Shown: positions 27,441 through 36,595, numbered from the stretch's first letter. The stretch is 64,000 bases of DNA from Flavobacterium sp. Root901 (GCF_001429765.1 NZ_LMJB01000006.1:390338-454337); one strand, 5' to 3'. The notes: generated by a model from the sequence alone, not told the origin. Numbers and translations are program-made.

Positions 27441-27785
27441 TCAAATCATTTTACTATTAAAATAACCAGCCTTTTGAAAATCATCAATATTCATAGAAAT
27501 GGAGTGAACTTCCGGAAGTATTGTTTTCAATCTCGACACAATGGCTTTTGATAAAGTATTTTTTTGTTCTTCATTTCGGCCTTCCATTATGTAACCAAAA
27601 ATGTGCACAAAATCATCTAAAGTATTTCCGTTATTATAATAAGAAAAAGGATTTATGCGGACTTTTATTTCCGGTGCTGTAAAAAGATTGGTAGATAAAG
27701 CTAAATCAAAAACTTCCTGCATTATTTCATCTGCAGATTTTAGTCTTAATACATTTTCAGAGCAGTCAATAATGAAATTTGGCAT
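27441..27785 (-). CDS. 5-carboxymethyl-2-hydroxymuconate isomerase family (tautomerase fold)
   Basis: The 114-residue protein begins MPNFIIDCSENV, giving the N-terminal Pro after Met removal that is the catalytic base in the tautomerase superfamily. The blocks LFTAPEIKVRINPF, FVHIFGYIMEGRNEEQKNTLSKAIVSRL and ISMNIDDFQKAGYF match CHMI/HpcD, an enzyme of homoprotocatechuate degradation. No other gene of that pathway is adjacent, so the true substrate may differ. Confidence 0.83.
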   Translation of the reverse strand: MPNFIIDCSENVLRLKSADEIMQEVFDLALSTNLFTAPEIKVRINPFSYYNNGNTLDDFVHIFGYIMEGRNEEQKNTLSKAIVSRLKTILPEVHSISMNIDDFQKAGYFNSKMI

Positions 27786-27893
27786 TTTACAGGTTTTAAT
27801 TAGAAATTAAGTTCAGCCAAAATTATGAAAACATTATGAAGTTTACTTATTTCTTCTTCATATAAATAATTCAATTTTCTATTTACACTTTAT

Positions 27894-27901
27894 TATATTT
27901 G
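27894..27901 (+). promoter_or_regulatory. -7 box of the DUF6377 regulator gene
   Basis: TATATTTG matches TAnnTTTG, 26 nt upstream of the TTG start at 27928. Confidence 0.6.
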
Positions 27902-27927
27902 TACGTCACATTTATCTTTTATTTAGT

Positions 27928-29571
27928 TTGAAAAATCCATTTTTGTTTCTTTTAATCCTTTTGAGCTTTCCGGTTTTTGCTTCTGAAAGCACAGATGATA
28001 TTATTGCAAAGTTAAATCTGGCGCTAAAAAACAAAGAGCATTATGTCCGTTTAAAAGAAGAAAGGATTTTAAACTTCAAAAAAATAAAATCAGAAGATTT
28101 AACAAAAGAGCAGGAGTACAATTACAACAAAACGTTGTATATAGAATATCAAAAATTCAATTCAGATTCGGCTATTTTATATGTAAAAAAGAATTTAAAA
28201 ATTGCCGGCGAACTTCAAAATAAAGAATTAGAAGATTTGGCCAATCTGCAATTGGTTACCCTTTATTCTTCTTCAGGAAAATACCGCGAATCAGAAGCTA
28301 TTTTAAAAAGCATTAATAAAAAAACACTTTCTCCGCATTTACTGCCAACGTATTATATTTCTTATCGCGAGTTTTTTGAACATTATGCGGCAAACAGTTA
28401 TAACGAAGAGTACCGCCGTCAAATAATAACATACAGAGACTCGCTTATTTCTATTTTAAATCCTAAATCCTTAGATTATAAAATAAACAAAATTCAGCAG
28501 GACATCTTTCGTGGAAAAAAATATGACAATACACAAAAACAGTTACTGATATTATTAAAAAATACGTCCGAAGAAAATCCGCAGTATGCGATGATTACTT
28601 ATTTGCTTGGAAAAATAAACGAAGCAACAAATAATCTGGAACTTCGAAAGAAATATTATGCGCTTTCGGCTACATCAGATCTTAAAAATGCCAATAAAGA
28701 CAATGCTTCGCTTCAGGAACTGGCTTTGGTTTTTTACGAAATCGAAGATGTTGATATGGCGTATAAACTCACACAATCGGCAATTGAAGACGCCTTATAT
28801 TGCAATGTACAGTTCCGTACACTTTTAATGTCAGAAGTTTATTCGATTATAAATACTGTTTATTTAGAAAAAGAGGCTAAAAGGAAAACAGAGTTACAGC
28901 TTTATCTTATTTGTATCAGCCTGCTTTCAGTATTTTTAATCATTGCTGTAATTTATGTTTACAAGCAGATGAAAAAGGTTTCAAGAATTAGGGGAGAATT
29001 GTATGAAACCAGTCAGAAGCTTGCAGAACTAAATCAGGATATTACAGAAACCAATAATCAGCTGCAGGAACGTAATGCACAATTATCAGAATCGAATCAT
29101 ATTAAAGAAGAATATATTGCGCATTTTTTCAGTCTTTGCTCCACTTATATCAATAAATTAGAGAATTACCGAATCATTTTAAACAAAAAAGCAACGGCAA
29201 AACAATTTGACGAAATCTATAAAATGCTAAAGTCAACTACTTTAGTTGATAACGAATTAGAAGAATTGTATAAAAACTTTGACATTATTTTCCTGAACTT
29301 GTACCCAACTTTTGTAAAAGACTTTAATGCGCTTTTAATTAAAGAAGAGCAAATCGTTTTAAAACAAGGAGAATTGTTAAATACAGAGCTTCGTATTTTT
29401 GCGTTAATTCGTTTAGGAATTAGCGACAGTGTAAAAATTGCAGCCTTTCTTCGTTACTCTTTAAGCACAATTTACAATTATAGGACAAGAGCCAGAAATA
29501 AAGCGGCAGTTTCGAGAAATGATTTTGAAGAAATGGTCATGAAAATCGGTTTAATTACATTGAAAATCTAA
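27928..29571 (+). CDS. DUF6377 membrane-bound transcriptional regulator
   Basis: This 547-residue protein has a signal peptide (FLFLLILLSFPVFA), a periplasmic TPR-like helical region (about 25-320), and one membrane helix (about 325-346, LYLICISLLSVFLIIAVIYVY). A cytoplasmic coiled coil follows (SQKLAELNQDITETNNQLQERN). The C-terminal domain has a helix-turn-helix near the end (LIRLGISDSVKIAAFLRYSLSTIYNYRTRARNKA). This is the DUF6377 layout, analogous to the SusR type of membrane sensors that control glycan loci. The start is TTG at 27928, fixed by the signal peptide. The GH3 gene 205 bp downstream is the probable target. Confidence 0.82.
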   Translation: MKNPFLFLLILLSFPVFASESTDDIIAKLNLALKNKEHYVRLKEERILNFKKIKSEDLTKEQEYNYNKTLYIEYQKFNSDSAILYVKKNLKIAGELQNKELEDLANLQLVTLYSSSGKYRESEAILKSINKKTLSPHLLPTYYISYREFFEHYAANSYNEEYRRQIITYRDSLISILNPKSLDYKINKIQQDIFRGKKYDNTQKQLLILLKNTSEENPQYAMITYLLGKINEATNNLELRKKYYALSATSDLKNANKDNASLQELALVFYEIEDVDMAYKLTQSAIEDALYCNVQFRTLLMSEVYSIINTVYLEKEAKRKTELQLYLICISLLSVFLIIAVIYVYKQMKKVSRIRGELYETSQKLAELNQDITETNNQLQERNAQLSESNHIKEEYIAHFFSLCSTYINKLENYRIILNKKATAKQFDEIYKMLKSTTLVDNELEELYKNFDIIFLNLYPTFVKDFNALLIKEEQIVLKQGELLNTELRIFALIRLGISDSVKIAAFLRYSLSTIYNYRTRARNKAAVSRNDFEEMVMKIGLITLKI

Positions 29572-29587
29572 AGATTTATTTTAAAAT

Positions 29588-29665
29588 CACTACTTTTTTT
29601 ACCTCTTGTTTTTTATTAAAAATTTGATAATCAATATTTTAATTTTTTAATTCACTACTTTTTTT
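29588..29665 (+). promoter_or_regulatory. Two direct repeats CACTACTTTTTTT upstream of GH3
   Basis: The identical 13-mer occurs at 29588-29600 and 29653-29665, 65 bp apart, upstream of the GH3 promoter and just after the DUF6377 regulator gene. They are candidate binding sites of that regulator (inference). Confidence 0.5.
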
Positions 29666-29721
29666 CGTTTAAAAATTCAAAACGAACTATAACGTTTTAG
29701 CTTTACAATATTATTAAAAGG

Positions 29722-29729
29722 TACATTTG
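29722..29729 (+). promoter_or_regulatory. -7 box of the GH3 gene
   Basis: TACATTTG matches TAnnTTTG, 47 nt upstream of the ATG at 29777. The -33 region lacks TTTG, which would suit activation by a bound regulator. Confidence 0.6.
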
Positions 29730-29776
29730 ACCACTTGTATCTTTAATTATATTGAATGCTTAAATAATTAATAGTT

Positions 29777-31993
29777 ATGTTTAAAAACGTTAAAACAATC
29801 GTTGTTTTAGTTTTATTGAGTTCATTCGGATTGAATGCACAAAATAAAGTTCCGGTTTATCTTGATGATAAAAAGCCAATTAGTGAGCGTGTAGAAGATG
29901 CGCTTTCAAGAATGACAACCGAAGAAAAAATTGCCATGATTCATGCGCAGTCTAAATTTAGTTCACCTGGTGTAAAACGCCTTGGAATTCCGGAAAACTG
30001 GATGACCGACGGGCCGCACGGAATTCGTACCGAAGTAAAATGGGACGAATGGGATCAGGCAGGATGGACAAATGATTCTTGTATTGCATTTCCGGCTTTA
30101 ACGGCACTTTCTTCAACATGGAATAAAGAACTTGCTTCTTTATACGGAAAATCAATTGGAGAAGAAGCCCGTTACCGAAACAAAAACGTACTATTAGGAC
30201 CTGGGGTAAATATTTACAGAAGCCCTTTAAACGGTCGTAACTTCGAATATTTAGGAGAAGATCCTTTTTTAACTTCAAAAATGGTAGTTCCTTATATTAA
30301 AGGTGTGCAATCGAATGGAGTTGCAGCCTGTGTCAAACACTTTGCGCTGAATAATCAGGAAACAAACCGAAACTCAGTAAACGTAGTGGTTGACGATCGT
30401 GCTTTGTACGAAATTTATCTTCCGGCTTTTAAGGCTGCAGTTCAGGAAGGTGAAGTATGGGCAATTATGGGCGCTTACAATAAATACAAAGGACAGCAAT
30501 GCTGCCACAACGAATATTTATTAAACGATATTCTTCGCGGGGAATGGGGTTTTAAAGGCGTTGTAGTTTCTGACTGGGGAGGTGTAAACGATACCAAACA
30601 AGCAATACATAATGGTTTGGATATGGAATTTGGTTCATGGACCAATGGACTTTCATGGGGAACAAGTAATGCTTATGACAATTATTATCTGGCAAAACCT
30701 TATTCTGAAATGATTAGAAAAGGTGAAGTTGGAACAAAAGAATTAGACGAAAAAGTACGCCGTATACTTCGTTTAGCTTTCCTGACTACAATGGATAGAA
30801 ATCGTCCTTTTGGATCTTTTGGAACAGAAGAACACGCAAAAGCAGGTTTAAAAATTGCAGAAGAAGGAATTGTTTTATTACAAAATACAAACAACATTCT
30901 GCCAATTAACCTTTCTAAAACAAAGAAAATTGCAGTTATTGGAGAAAATGCTATTAAAATGATGACTGTTGGAGGAGGAAGTTCTTCTCTAAAAGCGAGA
31001 TACGAAATTACTCCGCTTGAAGGTTTAAAGAAAAGAATTGGAAACCAGGCAGAAATCGTTTATGCAAGAGGTTATGTTGGTGACCCGACAAGTAACTATA
31101 ACGGGGTTATCGCAAAAGTAAGTTTAGAAGAAAAACGTCCGCAGGCTGAGTTAACTGCAGAAGCTTTAAAAGTGGCCAAAGATGCTGATATTGTTCTTTT
31201 TATTGGAGGTTTGAATAAAAGCCCAAATCAGGATGATGAAGGTCACGATCGTTTAGAATTAGGATTACCATACGGTCAGGATAAATTAATCAGCGAATTG
31301 GCAAAAGTAAACAAGAATATTGTTTTCGTAAATATTTCAGGAAATGCTGTAGCAATGCCTTGGATCAAAGAAGTTCCCGGAATTGTTCAGGGATGGTTTT
31401 TAGGAACAGAAGCCGGAAATGCTTTGGCGGCAGTTTTAGTTGGAGATGTTAACCCTTCTGGAAAATTATCTTTCACTTTCCCTGTAAAATTGTCTGATAA
31501 CGGAGCGCACGCTTTAGGTGAATTTCCAGGCAAAGACGAAGTGAAATATAACGAAGGGATTTTTGTAGGGTACCGTTGGGCAGACAAACAAAAAGTAAAA
31601 CCATTATTCTCTTTTGGACACGGATTAAGCTACACAACTTTTGCATACGGAAAAGTAACCGCAGATAAAAAACAAATTTCTAGCGATGACAAGATTACAT
31701 TTTCTGTTACGGTTAAAAATACAGGAAACAGAGAAGGATCTGAAGTTGTACAGCTTTATATCAGCGATTTAAAATCATCTTTGCCTCGTCCTGTAAAAGA
31801 ATTAAAAGGATTTGAAAAAGTTTCGCTAAAAGCGGGAGAAGAAAAAACAGTAACGTTTATAGTTGATAAGACAGCTTTAAGTTTCTTCGACGATAAAAAA
31901 CATGACTGGGTTGCTGAACCGGGAGCTTTTGAAGCTGTCATAGGAGCATCTTCAACTGATATAAAATCTAAAGTGGGATTCTCACTTCAATAA
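29777..31993 (+). CDS. Glycoside hydrolase family 3 (beta-glucosidase-like)
   Basis: The 738-residue secreted enzyme has a signal peptide (MFKNVKTIVVLVLLSSFGLNAQ), a GH3 N-terminal TIM barrel, the alpha/beta sandwich and a fibronectin-III-like C-terminal domain (FSVTVKNTGNREGSEVVQLYI). The nucleophile Asp266 lies in GVVVSDWGGVND. Substrate-binding motifs include GPGVNIYRSPLNGRNFEYLGEDPFL and CVKHFALNNQETNR. The family removes beta-linked glucose or xylose from oligosaccharide ends. The location is likely periplasmic. No SusC/D pair is next to it. Confidence 0.93.
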   Translation: MFKNVKTIVVLVLLSSFGLNAQNKVPVYLDDKKPISERVEDALSRMTTEEKIAMIHAQSKFSSPGVKRLGIPENWMTDGPHGIRTEVKWDEWDQAGWTNDSCIAFPALTALSSTWNKELASLYGKSIGEEARYRNKNVLLGPGVNIYRSPLNGRNFEYLGEDPFLTSKMVVPYIKGVQSNGVAACVKHFALNNQETNRNSVNVVVDDRALYEIYLPAFKAAVQEGEVWAIMGAYNKYKGQQCCHNEYLLNDILRGEWGFKGVVVSDWGGVNDTKQAIHNGLDMEFGSWTNGLSWGTSNAYDNYYLAKPYSEMIRKGEVGTKELDEKVRRILRLAFLTTMDRNRPFGSFGTEEHAKAGLKIAEEGIVLLQNTNNILPINLSKTKKIAVIGENAIKMMTVGGGSSSLKARYEITPLEGLKKRIGNQAEIVYARGYVGDPTSNYNGVIAKVSLEEKRPQAELTAEALKVAKDADIVLFIGGLNKSPNQDDEGHDRLELGLPYGQDKLISELAKVNKNIVFVNISGNAVAMPWIKEVPGIVQGWFLGTEAGNALAAVLVGDVNPSGKLSFTFPVKLSDNGAHALGEFPGKDEVKYNEGIFVGYRWADKQKVKPLFSFGHGLSYTTFAYGKVTADKKQISSDDKITFSVTVKNTGNREGSEVVQLYISDLKSSLPRPVKELKGFEKVSLKAGEEKTVTFIVDKTALSFFDDKKHDWVAEPGAFEAVIGASSTDIKSKVGFSLQ

Positions 31994-32195
31994 TTTCATT
32001 ATTTCTAAATTGGTTGGTTTGTAGAGCTGCAAGTGTAAAAAGTTGCAGCTTTGCTTTTTAAAATTAAGTTTTTCTTTTTTATCATAAATATATTAAGTTA
32101 ATTAAGCTTTAAACTTAATGTTTAATGGTTTAAAAGTTTGAAGACACTGCTTAATTTCTCTTAATCTTTTAATGGTTCAATAAAAAATAAATAAC

Positions 32196-32843
32196 ATGAA
32201 AAATATTCTATTTATTGTTTTTACTTTATTGGTAACACAAAATATTTCGGCACAAAGCCTGGAAAAAATGCAATGGTTTAATGAACCTGAAAAATGGGAA
32301 ATAAAAAACAATGCATTAATTATGAATGTAACGGCAAACAGCGATTACTGGCGAATTTCCCATTACGGATTTACAGTTGATGATGCACCGTTTTATTACG
32401 CCCTTTATGGAGGTGAATTTGAAGCAAAGGTAAAAATTACAGGAAATTATATTGCCCGCTTTGATCAGATGGGTCTAATGATTCGCATTGACGAAAAAAA
32501 TTACATTAAAACCGGAGTTGAATTTGTTGATGGAAAATTTAATATCAGCACGGTTGTAACGCACGATAAAAGTGACTGGAGCGTAACCACTCTCGAAAAA
32601 TCACCGCCGTTCATCTGGATAAAAGCAGTTAGAAGATTAGATGCTGTTGAAGTATTTTATTCTTTTGATGATAAAAATTACATCATGACAAGAAATGCGC
32701 CTTTACAAGATAATACTCCTGTAATGGTTGGGTTAATGGCCGCTTCTCCGGATGGAAAAGGTTTTGAAGCAAAATTCGAAAATTTCTCTGTAAAACATTT
32801 GCCGGACCAAAGAAGATTGGAATGGCTGAAAAATCATCAATAA
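32196..32843 (+). CDS. Secreted DUF1349 concanavalin-like protein
   Basis: The 215-residue protein has a signal peptide (FIVFTLLVTQNISAQ) and a DUF1349 beta-sandwich: WFNEPEKWEIKNNALIMNVTANSDYWRI, FEAKVKITGNYIARFDQMGLMIRIDEKNYIKTGVEFVDG, and FYSFDDKNYIMTRNAPL. Relatives bind carbohydrate or act beside glycosidases. It follows the GH3 gene by 202 bp on the same strand, which supports a role in the same glycan process. No catalytic residues are assigned. Confidence 0.82.
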   Translation: MKNILFIVFTLLVTQNISAQSLEKMQWFNEPEKWEIKNNALIMNVTANSDYWRISHYGFTVDDAPFYYALYGGEFEAKVKITGNYIARFDQMGLMIRIDEKNYIKTGVEFVDGKFNISTVVTHDKSDWSVTTLEKSPPFIWIKAVRRLDAVEVFYSFDDKNYIMTRNAPLQDNTPVMVGLMAASPDGKGFEAKFENFSVKHLPDQRRLEWLKNHQ

Positions 32844-32878
32844 TTTTGAATTTTAAATTATGAGTTTTTAGTTACTAT

Positions 32879-32911
32879 AACTTTGTCAAAGTTTAAAACT
32901 TTGACAAAGTT
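32879..32911. repeat. Hairpin element, CTTTGTCAAAG family, copy 2
   Basis: AACTTTGTCAAAGTT and AACTTTGACAAAGTT are perfectly complementary 15-bp arms with a 3-nt loop. The inner words are shared with the element at 27368-27406. No T-run follows, so it is not a typical terminator. Confidence 0.8.
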
Positions 32912-32963
32912 TCGGAGTACCGATACTAAAAACTCATAATTCATAACTAATAACTCATAACCA

Positions 32964-34100
32964 ATGAACATTAAACCAAAAAAACATTACGAAATTCTCG
33001 ACGGGCTTCGCGGCGTTGCAGCGATATTAGTTGTTGCATTTCATATTTTTGAAGCTTTTAACGGAGGAAATCGTTTTGTCCAAATTATAAATCACGGATA
33101 CTTAGCCGTTGATTTCTTTTTTCTTTTATCCGGATTTGTTGTTGCATACGCATATGATGACCGTTGGGGAAATATGACCCAATGGGAATTCTACAAACGC
33201 CGATTGATCCGTTTACAGCCTATGGTAATCATGGGAATGATCATTGGTGCCATATTTTATTATTTTCAGGCTTCAGATATATTGTTTCCACAAATTGCAG
33301 GAATGGCAGTTTGGAAAGTTGTTTTAACAATGATTATTGGTTTCACCTTACTGCCAATTCCGCCTTCAATGGAAATTAGAGGCTGGGGTGAAATGCATCC
33401 TTTAAATGGTCCGGCATGGTCACTTTTTTTCGAGTACATCGCAAACATCTTGTACGCCCTAATTTTTCGCAGATTTTCGAATAAAGTGCTGTCAGTTTTT
33501 GTACTGATATTTGCCGGACTGTTAATTAACTATACCGTTTTTGGTCCAAAAGGCGACGTAATTGGCGGATGGTCTTTAAATGCAGAACAGATTAATGTTG
33601 GTTTTACCAGATTATTATATCCGTTTTTTGCCGGTGTTTTACTTTGCCGTTTAGGAAAACTAATTCACATTAAAGGCGCATTTTGGGTTTGCAGTATTTT
33701 GATTACTATTGTTCTCGCACTGCCAAGGTTTGGAAATGAAAACACTTTATGGATTAATGGTTTGTATGAATCTTTTTGTATCATTTTAATTTTCCCTGTT
33801 ATAGTTGCAATAGGAGCGGGAGGACAGATTAAGAGTGCTTTTTCTGCTAAAATATGCAAACTATTAGGTGATATTTCATATCCAATTTACATAACCCATT
33901 ATCCGCTTATTTATTGGTATACCGCTTGGGTTGTAGATAATAAAGTAACCATTCAGGAAGGATATCCATTAGGAATCGGGGTTTTGATTGCTTCTGTTTT
34001 AATGGCTTATTTATGTTTAAAATTATACGATGAACCGGTACGCAATTGGCTTCAGAATAAATTTCAGAAATACAAAGGTGCTGAGGTTCTAAGAAACTAA
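32964..34100 (+). CDS. Acyltransferase family 3 (OafA/OatA-type) membrane protein
   Basis: The 378-residue integral membrane protein starts with the signature of this family (YEILDGLRGVAAILVVAFHIFE, with the catalytic-type His) and continues through about ten helices: HGYLAVDFFFLLSGFVVAYAYDDRW, RLIRLQPMVIMGMIIGA, PAWSLFFEYIANILYALI, LGDISYPIYITHYPLIYWY. These enzymes O-acylate sugars or other surface molecules using cytoplasmic acyl-CoA. It follows DUF1349 and may modify an oligosaccharide handled by the GH3 locus. The acceptor is unknown. Confidence 0.9.
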   Translation: MNIKPKKHYEILDGLRGVAAILVVAFHIFEAFNGGNRFVQIINHGYLAVDFFFLLSGFVVAYAYDDRWGNMTQWEFYKRRLIRLQPMVIMGMIIGAIFYYFQASDILFPQIAGMAVWKVVLTMIIGFTLLPIPPSMEIRGWGEMHPLNGPAWSLFFEYIANILYALIFRRFSNKVLSVFVLIFAGLLINYTVFGPKGDVIGGWSLNAEQINVGFTRLLYPFFAGVLLCRLGKLIHIKGAFWVCSILITIVLALPRFGNENTLWINGLYESFCIILIFPVIVAIGAGGQIKSAFSAKICKLLGDISYPIYITHYPLIYWYTAWVVDNKVTIQEGYPLGIGVLIASVLMAYLCLKLYDEPVRNWLQNKFQKYKGAEVLRN

Positions 34101-34192
34101 GGTTCTAAGAGAAAGACTGAAAGAGAAACCTCTGTTATTCTGCAGCTTTAACTAAAAATATTGAATTTCTAATTTTGTTAGTTATAGATATT

Positions 34193-34230
34193 CAAAAAAA
34201 AGGGATAAACATTATTGTTTATCCCTTTTA
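34193..34230. terminator. Bidirectional terminator
   Basis: AGGGATAAAC and GTTTATCCCT form a 10-bp stem with A8 on the left and T4 on the right, between convergent genes. Confidence 0.88.
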
Positions 34231-34269
34231 TATTTTAATAAGCAAAGTTCCAACAGAAACCTCAGAACC

Positions 34270-35376
34270 TTATTCCAAAACCAACGCTCCTAAAGCTTCT
34301 TTGGTAAAACCTTTTAACTGATCTGTTTTTCCTGCTTTAATTTTCGCAACCCAGTTTGGATCAGATAAAAGAGGTCTTCCTACTGCAACTAAATCAAAAT
34401 CGCCTCTGTCGAAACGTCTGTTTAATTCCTCTAAAGAAGTTGGTTCAGAACTTTCTCCGGCAAATGCACCAAAGAAATCGCCTGAAAGTCCAACAGAACC
34501 TACAGTAATAGTTGGGGTTCCGGTTACTTTTTTGGCCCATCCGGCAAAATTTAAATCAGAATCCTCAAACTCTGCTTCCCAGAAACGACGTTGAGAACAG
34601 TGTAAAATGTCAACTCCGGCATCAACAAGAGGTGTAAGCCAGGCTTCTAATTCCTGAGGATTTTTAGCCAGTTTATAATTATAGTCAGATGGTTTAAATT
34701 GAGAAAAACGCATAATAACTGCGAAGTCATTTCCAACCTGTTTTCTAACTTCTTTTATTACTTCAATCGCAAAAAGATTACGTTCCGGCAATGTTTTTCC
34801 GCCGTAGATATCTTCACGTAAATTGGTTTCGGCTCTAAAGAACTGGTCAATTAAATAACCGTGCGCACCATGAATTTCAATAGTATCAAAACCTAGTCTT
34901 TTAGCATCGGCAGCTGCTTTACCAAAAGCAAGGATAGTATCTTCAATATCTTTTTCAGACATGGCAATTCCATTTCTGAAATCCGGACGGTTTAATCCGG
35001 ACGGACCTTCAAAAGGAACAGGAGGAATCCATCCTGAATGATGATTATCCATTATTCCCATGTGCCATATTTGTGGTCCCATTTTTCCGCCGGCAGCGTG
35101 AACTTCGTCGATTACTTTTTTCCATCCGTTTAAAGAAGTTTCGCCGTAAAAATGAGGAACATTTGCATCATTTGATGATGAAGGTCTGTCAATAACAGTT
35201 CCTTCAGATAAGATTAAACCAACTTCTCCTTCAGCTCTTTTTTGGTAGTAAGCTGCTACATCATCAGTTGGGACTCCGTTTGGAGAAAATGAACGCGTCA
35301 TTGGCGCCATTACGATTCGGTTTTTCAGATTTAAAGATTTTAAATTAAATTCTGAAAACAGGTTGTTTGTACTCAT
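34270..35376 (-). CDS. Old yellow enzyme-family NADH:flavin oxidoreductase
   Basis: The 368-residue FMN enzyme has the OYE TIM-barrel text: LKNRIVMAPMTRSFSPNGVPTDDVAAYYQKRAEGEVGLILSEG, GGKMGPQIWHMGI, FDTIEIHGAHGYLIDQFFRAETNLREDIYGG (His-Gly-Ala-His active-site pair) and DLVAVGRPLLSDPNWVAKI. Such enzymes reduce activated alkenes, nitro compounds or maleimides. It is 7 bp downstream of an ArsR-type regulator in the same operon, so a reactive electrophile may be both signal and substrate. Confidence 0.93.
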   Translation of the reverse strand: MSTNNLFSEFNLKSLNLKNRIVMAPMTRSFSPNGVPTDDVAAYYQKRAEGEVGLILSEGTVIDRPSSSNDANVPHFYGETSLNGWKKVIDEVHAAGGKMGPQIWHMGIMDNHHSGWIPPVPFEGPSGLNRPDFRNGIAMSEKDIEDTILAFGKAAADAKRLGFDTIEIHGAHGYLIDQFFRAETNLREDIYGGKTLPERNLFAIEVIKEVRKQVGNDFAVIMRFSQFKPSDYNYKLAKNPQELEAWLTPLVDAGVDILHCSQRRFWEAEFEDSDLNFAGWAKKVTGTPTITVGSVGLSGDFFGAFAGESSEPTSLEELNRRFDRGDFDLVAVGRPLLSDPNWVAKIKAGKTDQLKGFTKEALGALVLE

Positions 35377-35383
35377 AGTAATT

Positions 35384-35686
35384 TTACAAATTAGATTGAA
35401 TTAATTTACTGAGTGCTTCAAAGGCACCTTCGTTACGTTTATAATAAGTCCATTGCCCAACACGTTTGGCTTCGATAAAACCGGCGCGCTGTAAAATAGA
35501 CAGGTATTCTGATACTGTAGATTGTGTTAAACCGGCTTTGGCCTGAATTTGCCCAACACATACTCCGTGTTCAAATCCGCCATGTTCAAGCTGGCCGGGA
35601 AAGTTTATTTCGGGCTCTTTAAGCCATTCCAGCATCTGCAGCCTGGACTTGTTAGAGAGCGCCTTAAAAATTTCTATATTTTCCAT
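35384..35686 (-). CDS. ArsR-type winged-helix regulator
   Basis: The 100-residue protein is a winged helix of the ArsR/SmtB group: IEIFKALSNKSRLQMLEWLKEPEINF, CVGQIQAKAGLTQSTVSEYLSILQRAGFIEAKRVGQWTYYKRNE. A single Cys (HGVCVGQ) just before the recognition region could be a redox or electrophile sensor; no classical CxC metal site is present. It heads an operon with the OYE gene. A symmetric and directly repeated site covers its own promoter, so autorepression is likely. Confidence 0.88.
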   Translation of the reverse strand: MENIEIFKALSNKSRLQMLEWLKEPEINFPGQLEHGGFEHGVCVGQIQAKAGLTQSTVSEYLSILQRAGFIEAKRVGQWTYYKRNEGAFEALSKLIQSNL

Positions 35687-35690
35687 ACTG

Positions 35691-35731
35691 CAAATATATC
35701 GACTTTTCCCGATATACCAATTTCCCGATAT
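35691..35731 (-). promoter_or_regulatory. Promoter and candidate operator of the ArsR-OYE operon
   Basis: On the minus strand a -33 TTGG (plus positions 35717-35720) and a -7 TATATTTG (plus 35691-35698) are 18 nt apart. Between and across them lie the palindrome ATATCG-N8-CGATAT (35696-35715) and a direct repeat TTTCCCGATAT (35705-35715 and 35721-35731, plus strand). The -7 box ends only 4 nt before the ATG, so the mRNA may be leaderless. Confidence 0.7.
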
Positions 35732-35937
35732 GCTTTTATGATAATTTTATGATTGGAAACAATAGTTAGAGTTAAAGACGCGGAATTGTATCAAAGAAAA
35801 ATTATATTTGCTTTTAGAATAATCCCATAAAGAGGGGAAGTTCTTTTGCATATTTTTTTTTCATTTCAACGGAAATGACAAACGCAGAGTTTTATCAGAT
35901 TTTAAAAACGTCCCAAACAAATAAACTTAATCAAATT

Positions 35938-36432
35938 ATGAAAAAAATCTACTTTGTATTATTCTTTACATTTTTTAATCTATTAATAACCAACGCTCAG
36001 GTTGTAGGTGTTGATGTTGGAGACATTGCTCCCGAAATCGAACTTCCGGATACAAAAGGGAACCTGGTTACACTTTCGTCTCTAAGAGGTTCTTTGACTT
36101 TGATCGATTTTTGGGCTTCATGGTGCGGACCCTGCATTAAAGAACAGCCGACTTTGCAAAAATTATACGCCGCTTATCCGGATAAATTTTCGATTTACAG
36201 TGTTTCAATGGATACTAAAAAAAATCTTTGGGTAGGTGCTATTGCAAAAGGAAAACTGCCCTGGATACAAGTAAGCGATTTAAAATACTGGCAGTCTCCG
36301 GTAATTGGTGCTTACATGCTTCAATCGGTTCCGTTGAATTTTTTAGTCGACAAAAACGGAATTATACTCGCTAAAAATATTCATGGAAAAGCGCTGGAAG
36401 ATATGGTAAATGGTTTGTTAACTGCTCAATAA
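35938..36432 (+). CDS. TlpA-type secreted thioredoxin-like protein
   Basis: The 164-residue protein has an N-terminal signal (KIYFVLFFTFFNLLITNAQ) and a TlpA/AhpC-TSA fold with the redox motif WASWCGPC and the cis-Pro region QSVPLNFLVDKNGIILAKNI. It probably acts as a periplasmic thiol-disulfide reductase. The ATG at 35938 is chosen because a signal peptide begins there; an upstream in-frame ATG at 35875 would place 21 polar residues before it. It is flanked by convergent repeats and has no clear operon partner. Confidence 0.88.
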   Translation: MKKIYFVLFFTFFNLLITNAQVVGVDVGDIAPEIELPDTKGNLVTLSSLRGSLTLIDFWASWCGPCIKEQPTLQKLYAAYPDKFSIYSVSMDTKKNLWVGAIAKGKLPWIQVSDLKYWQSPVIGAYMLQSVPLNFLVDKNGIILAKNIHGKALEDMVNGLLTAQ

Positions 36433-36437
36433 TTTTT

Positions 36438-36582
36438 TAACCTCAAAGAGAGCTAAGATTTTTATTAAAAAAATATGCCCGCCAAGACGCAAATCCGCAA
36501 AACAACTTTAAAACTTTGCGGCTTCGCGTCTTGGCGAGATTTAACCTTGTAACTTTGCGTAAACCTTAGCGCTCTCTGCGTA
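36438..36582. repeat. Nested inverted repeats after the TlpA gene
   Basis: An inner pair with CGCCAAGACGC/GCGTCTTGGCG arms and an outer pair (CTCAAAGAGAGCTAAG and CTTAGCGCTCTCTGCG, imperfect) fill most of the gap. They are typical flavobacterial intergenic elements (CGCCAAGACGCAAA / ACTTTGCGG words). No coding potential was seen. Confidence 0.75.
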
Positions 36583-36595
36583 AAAAAAATTGCAA

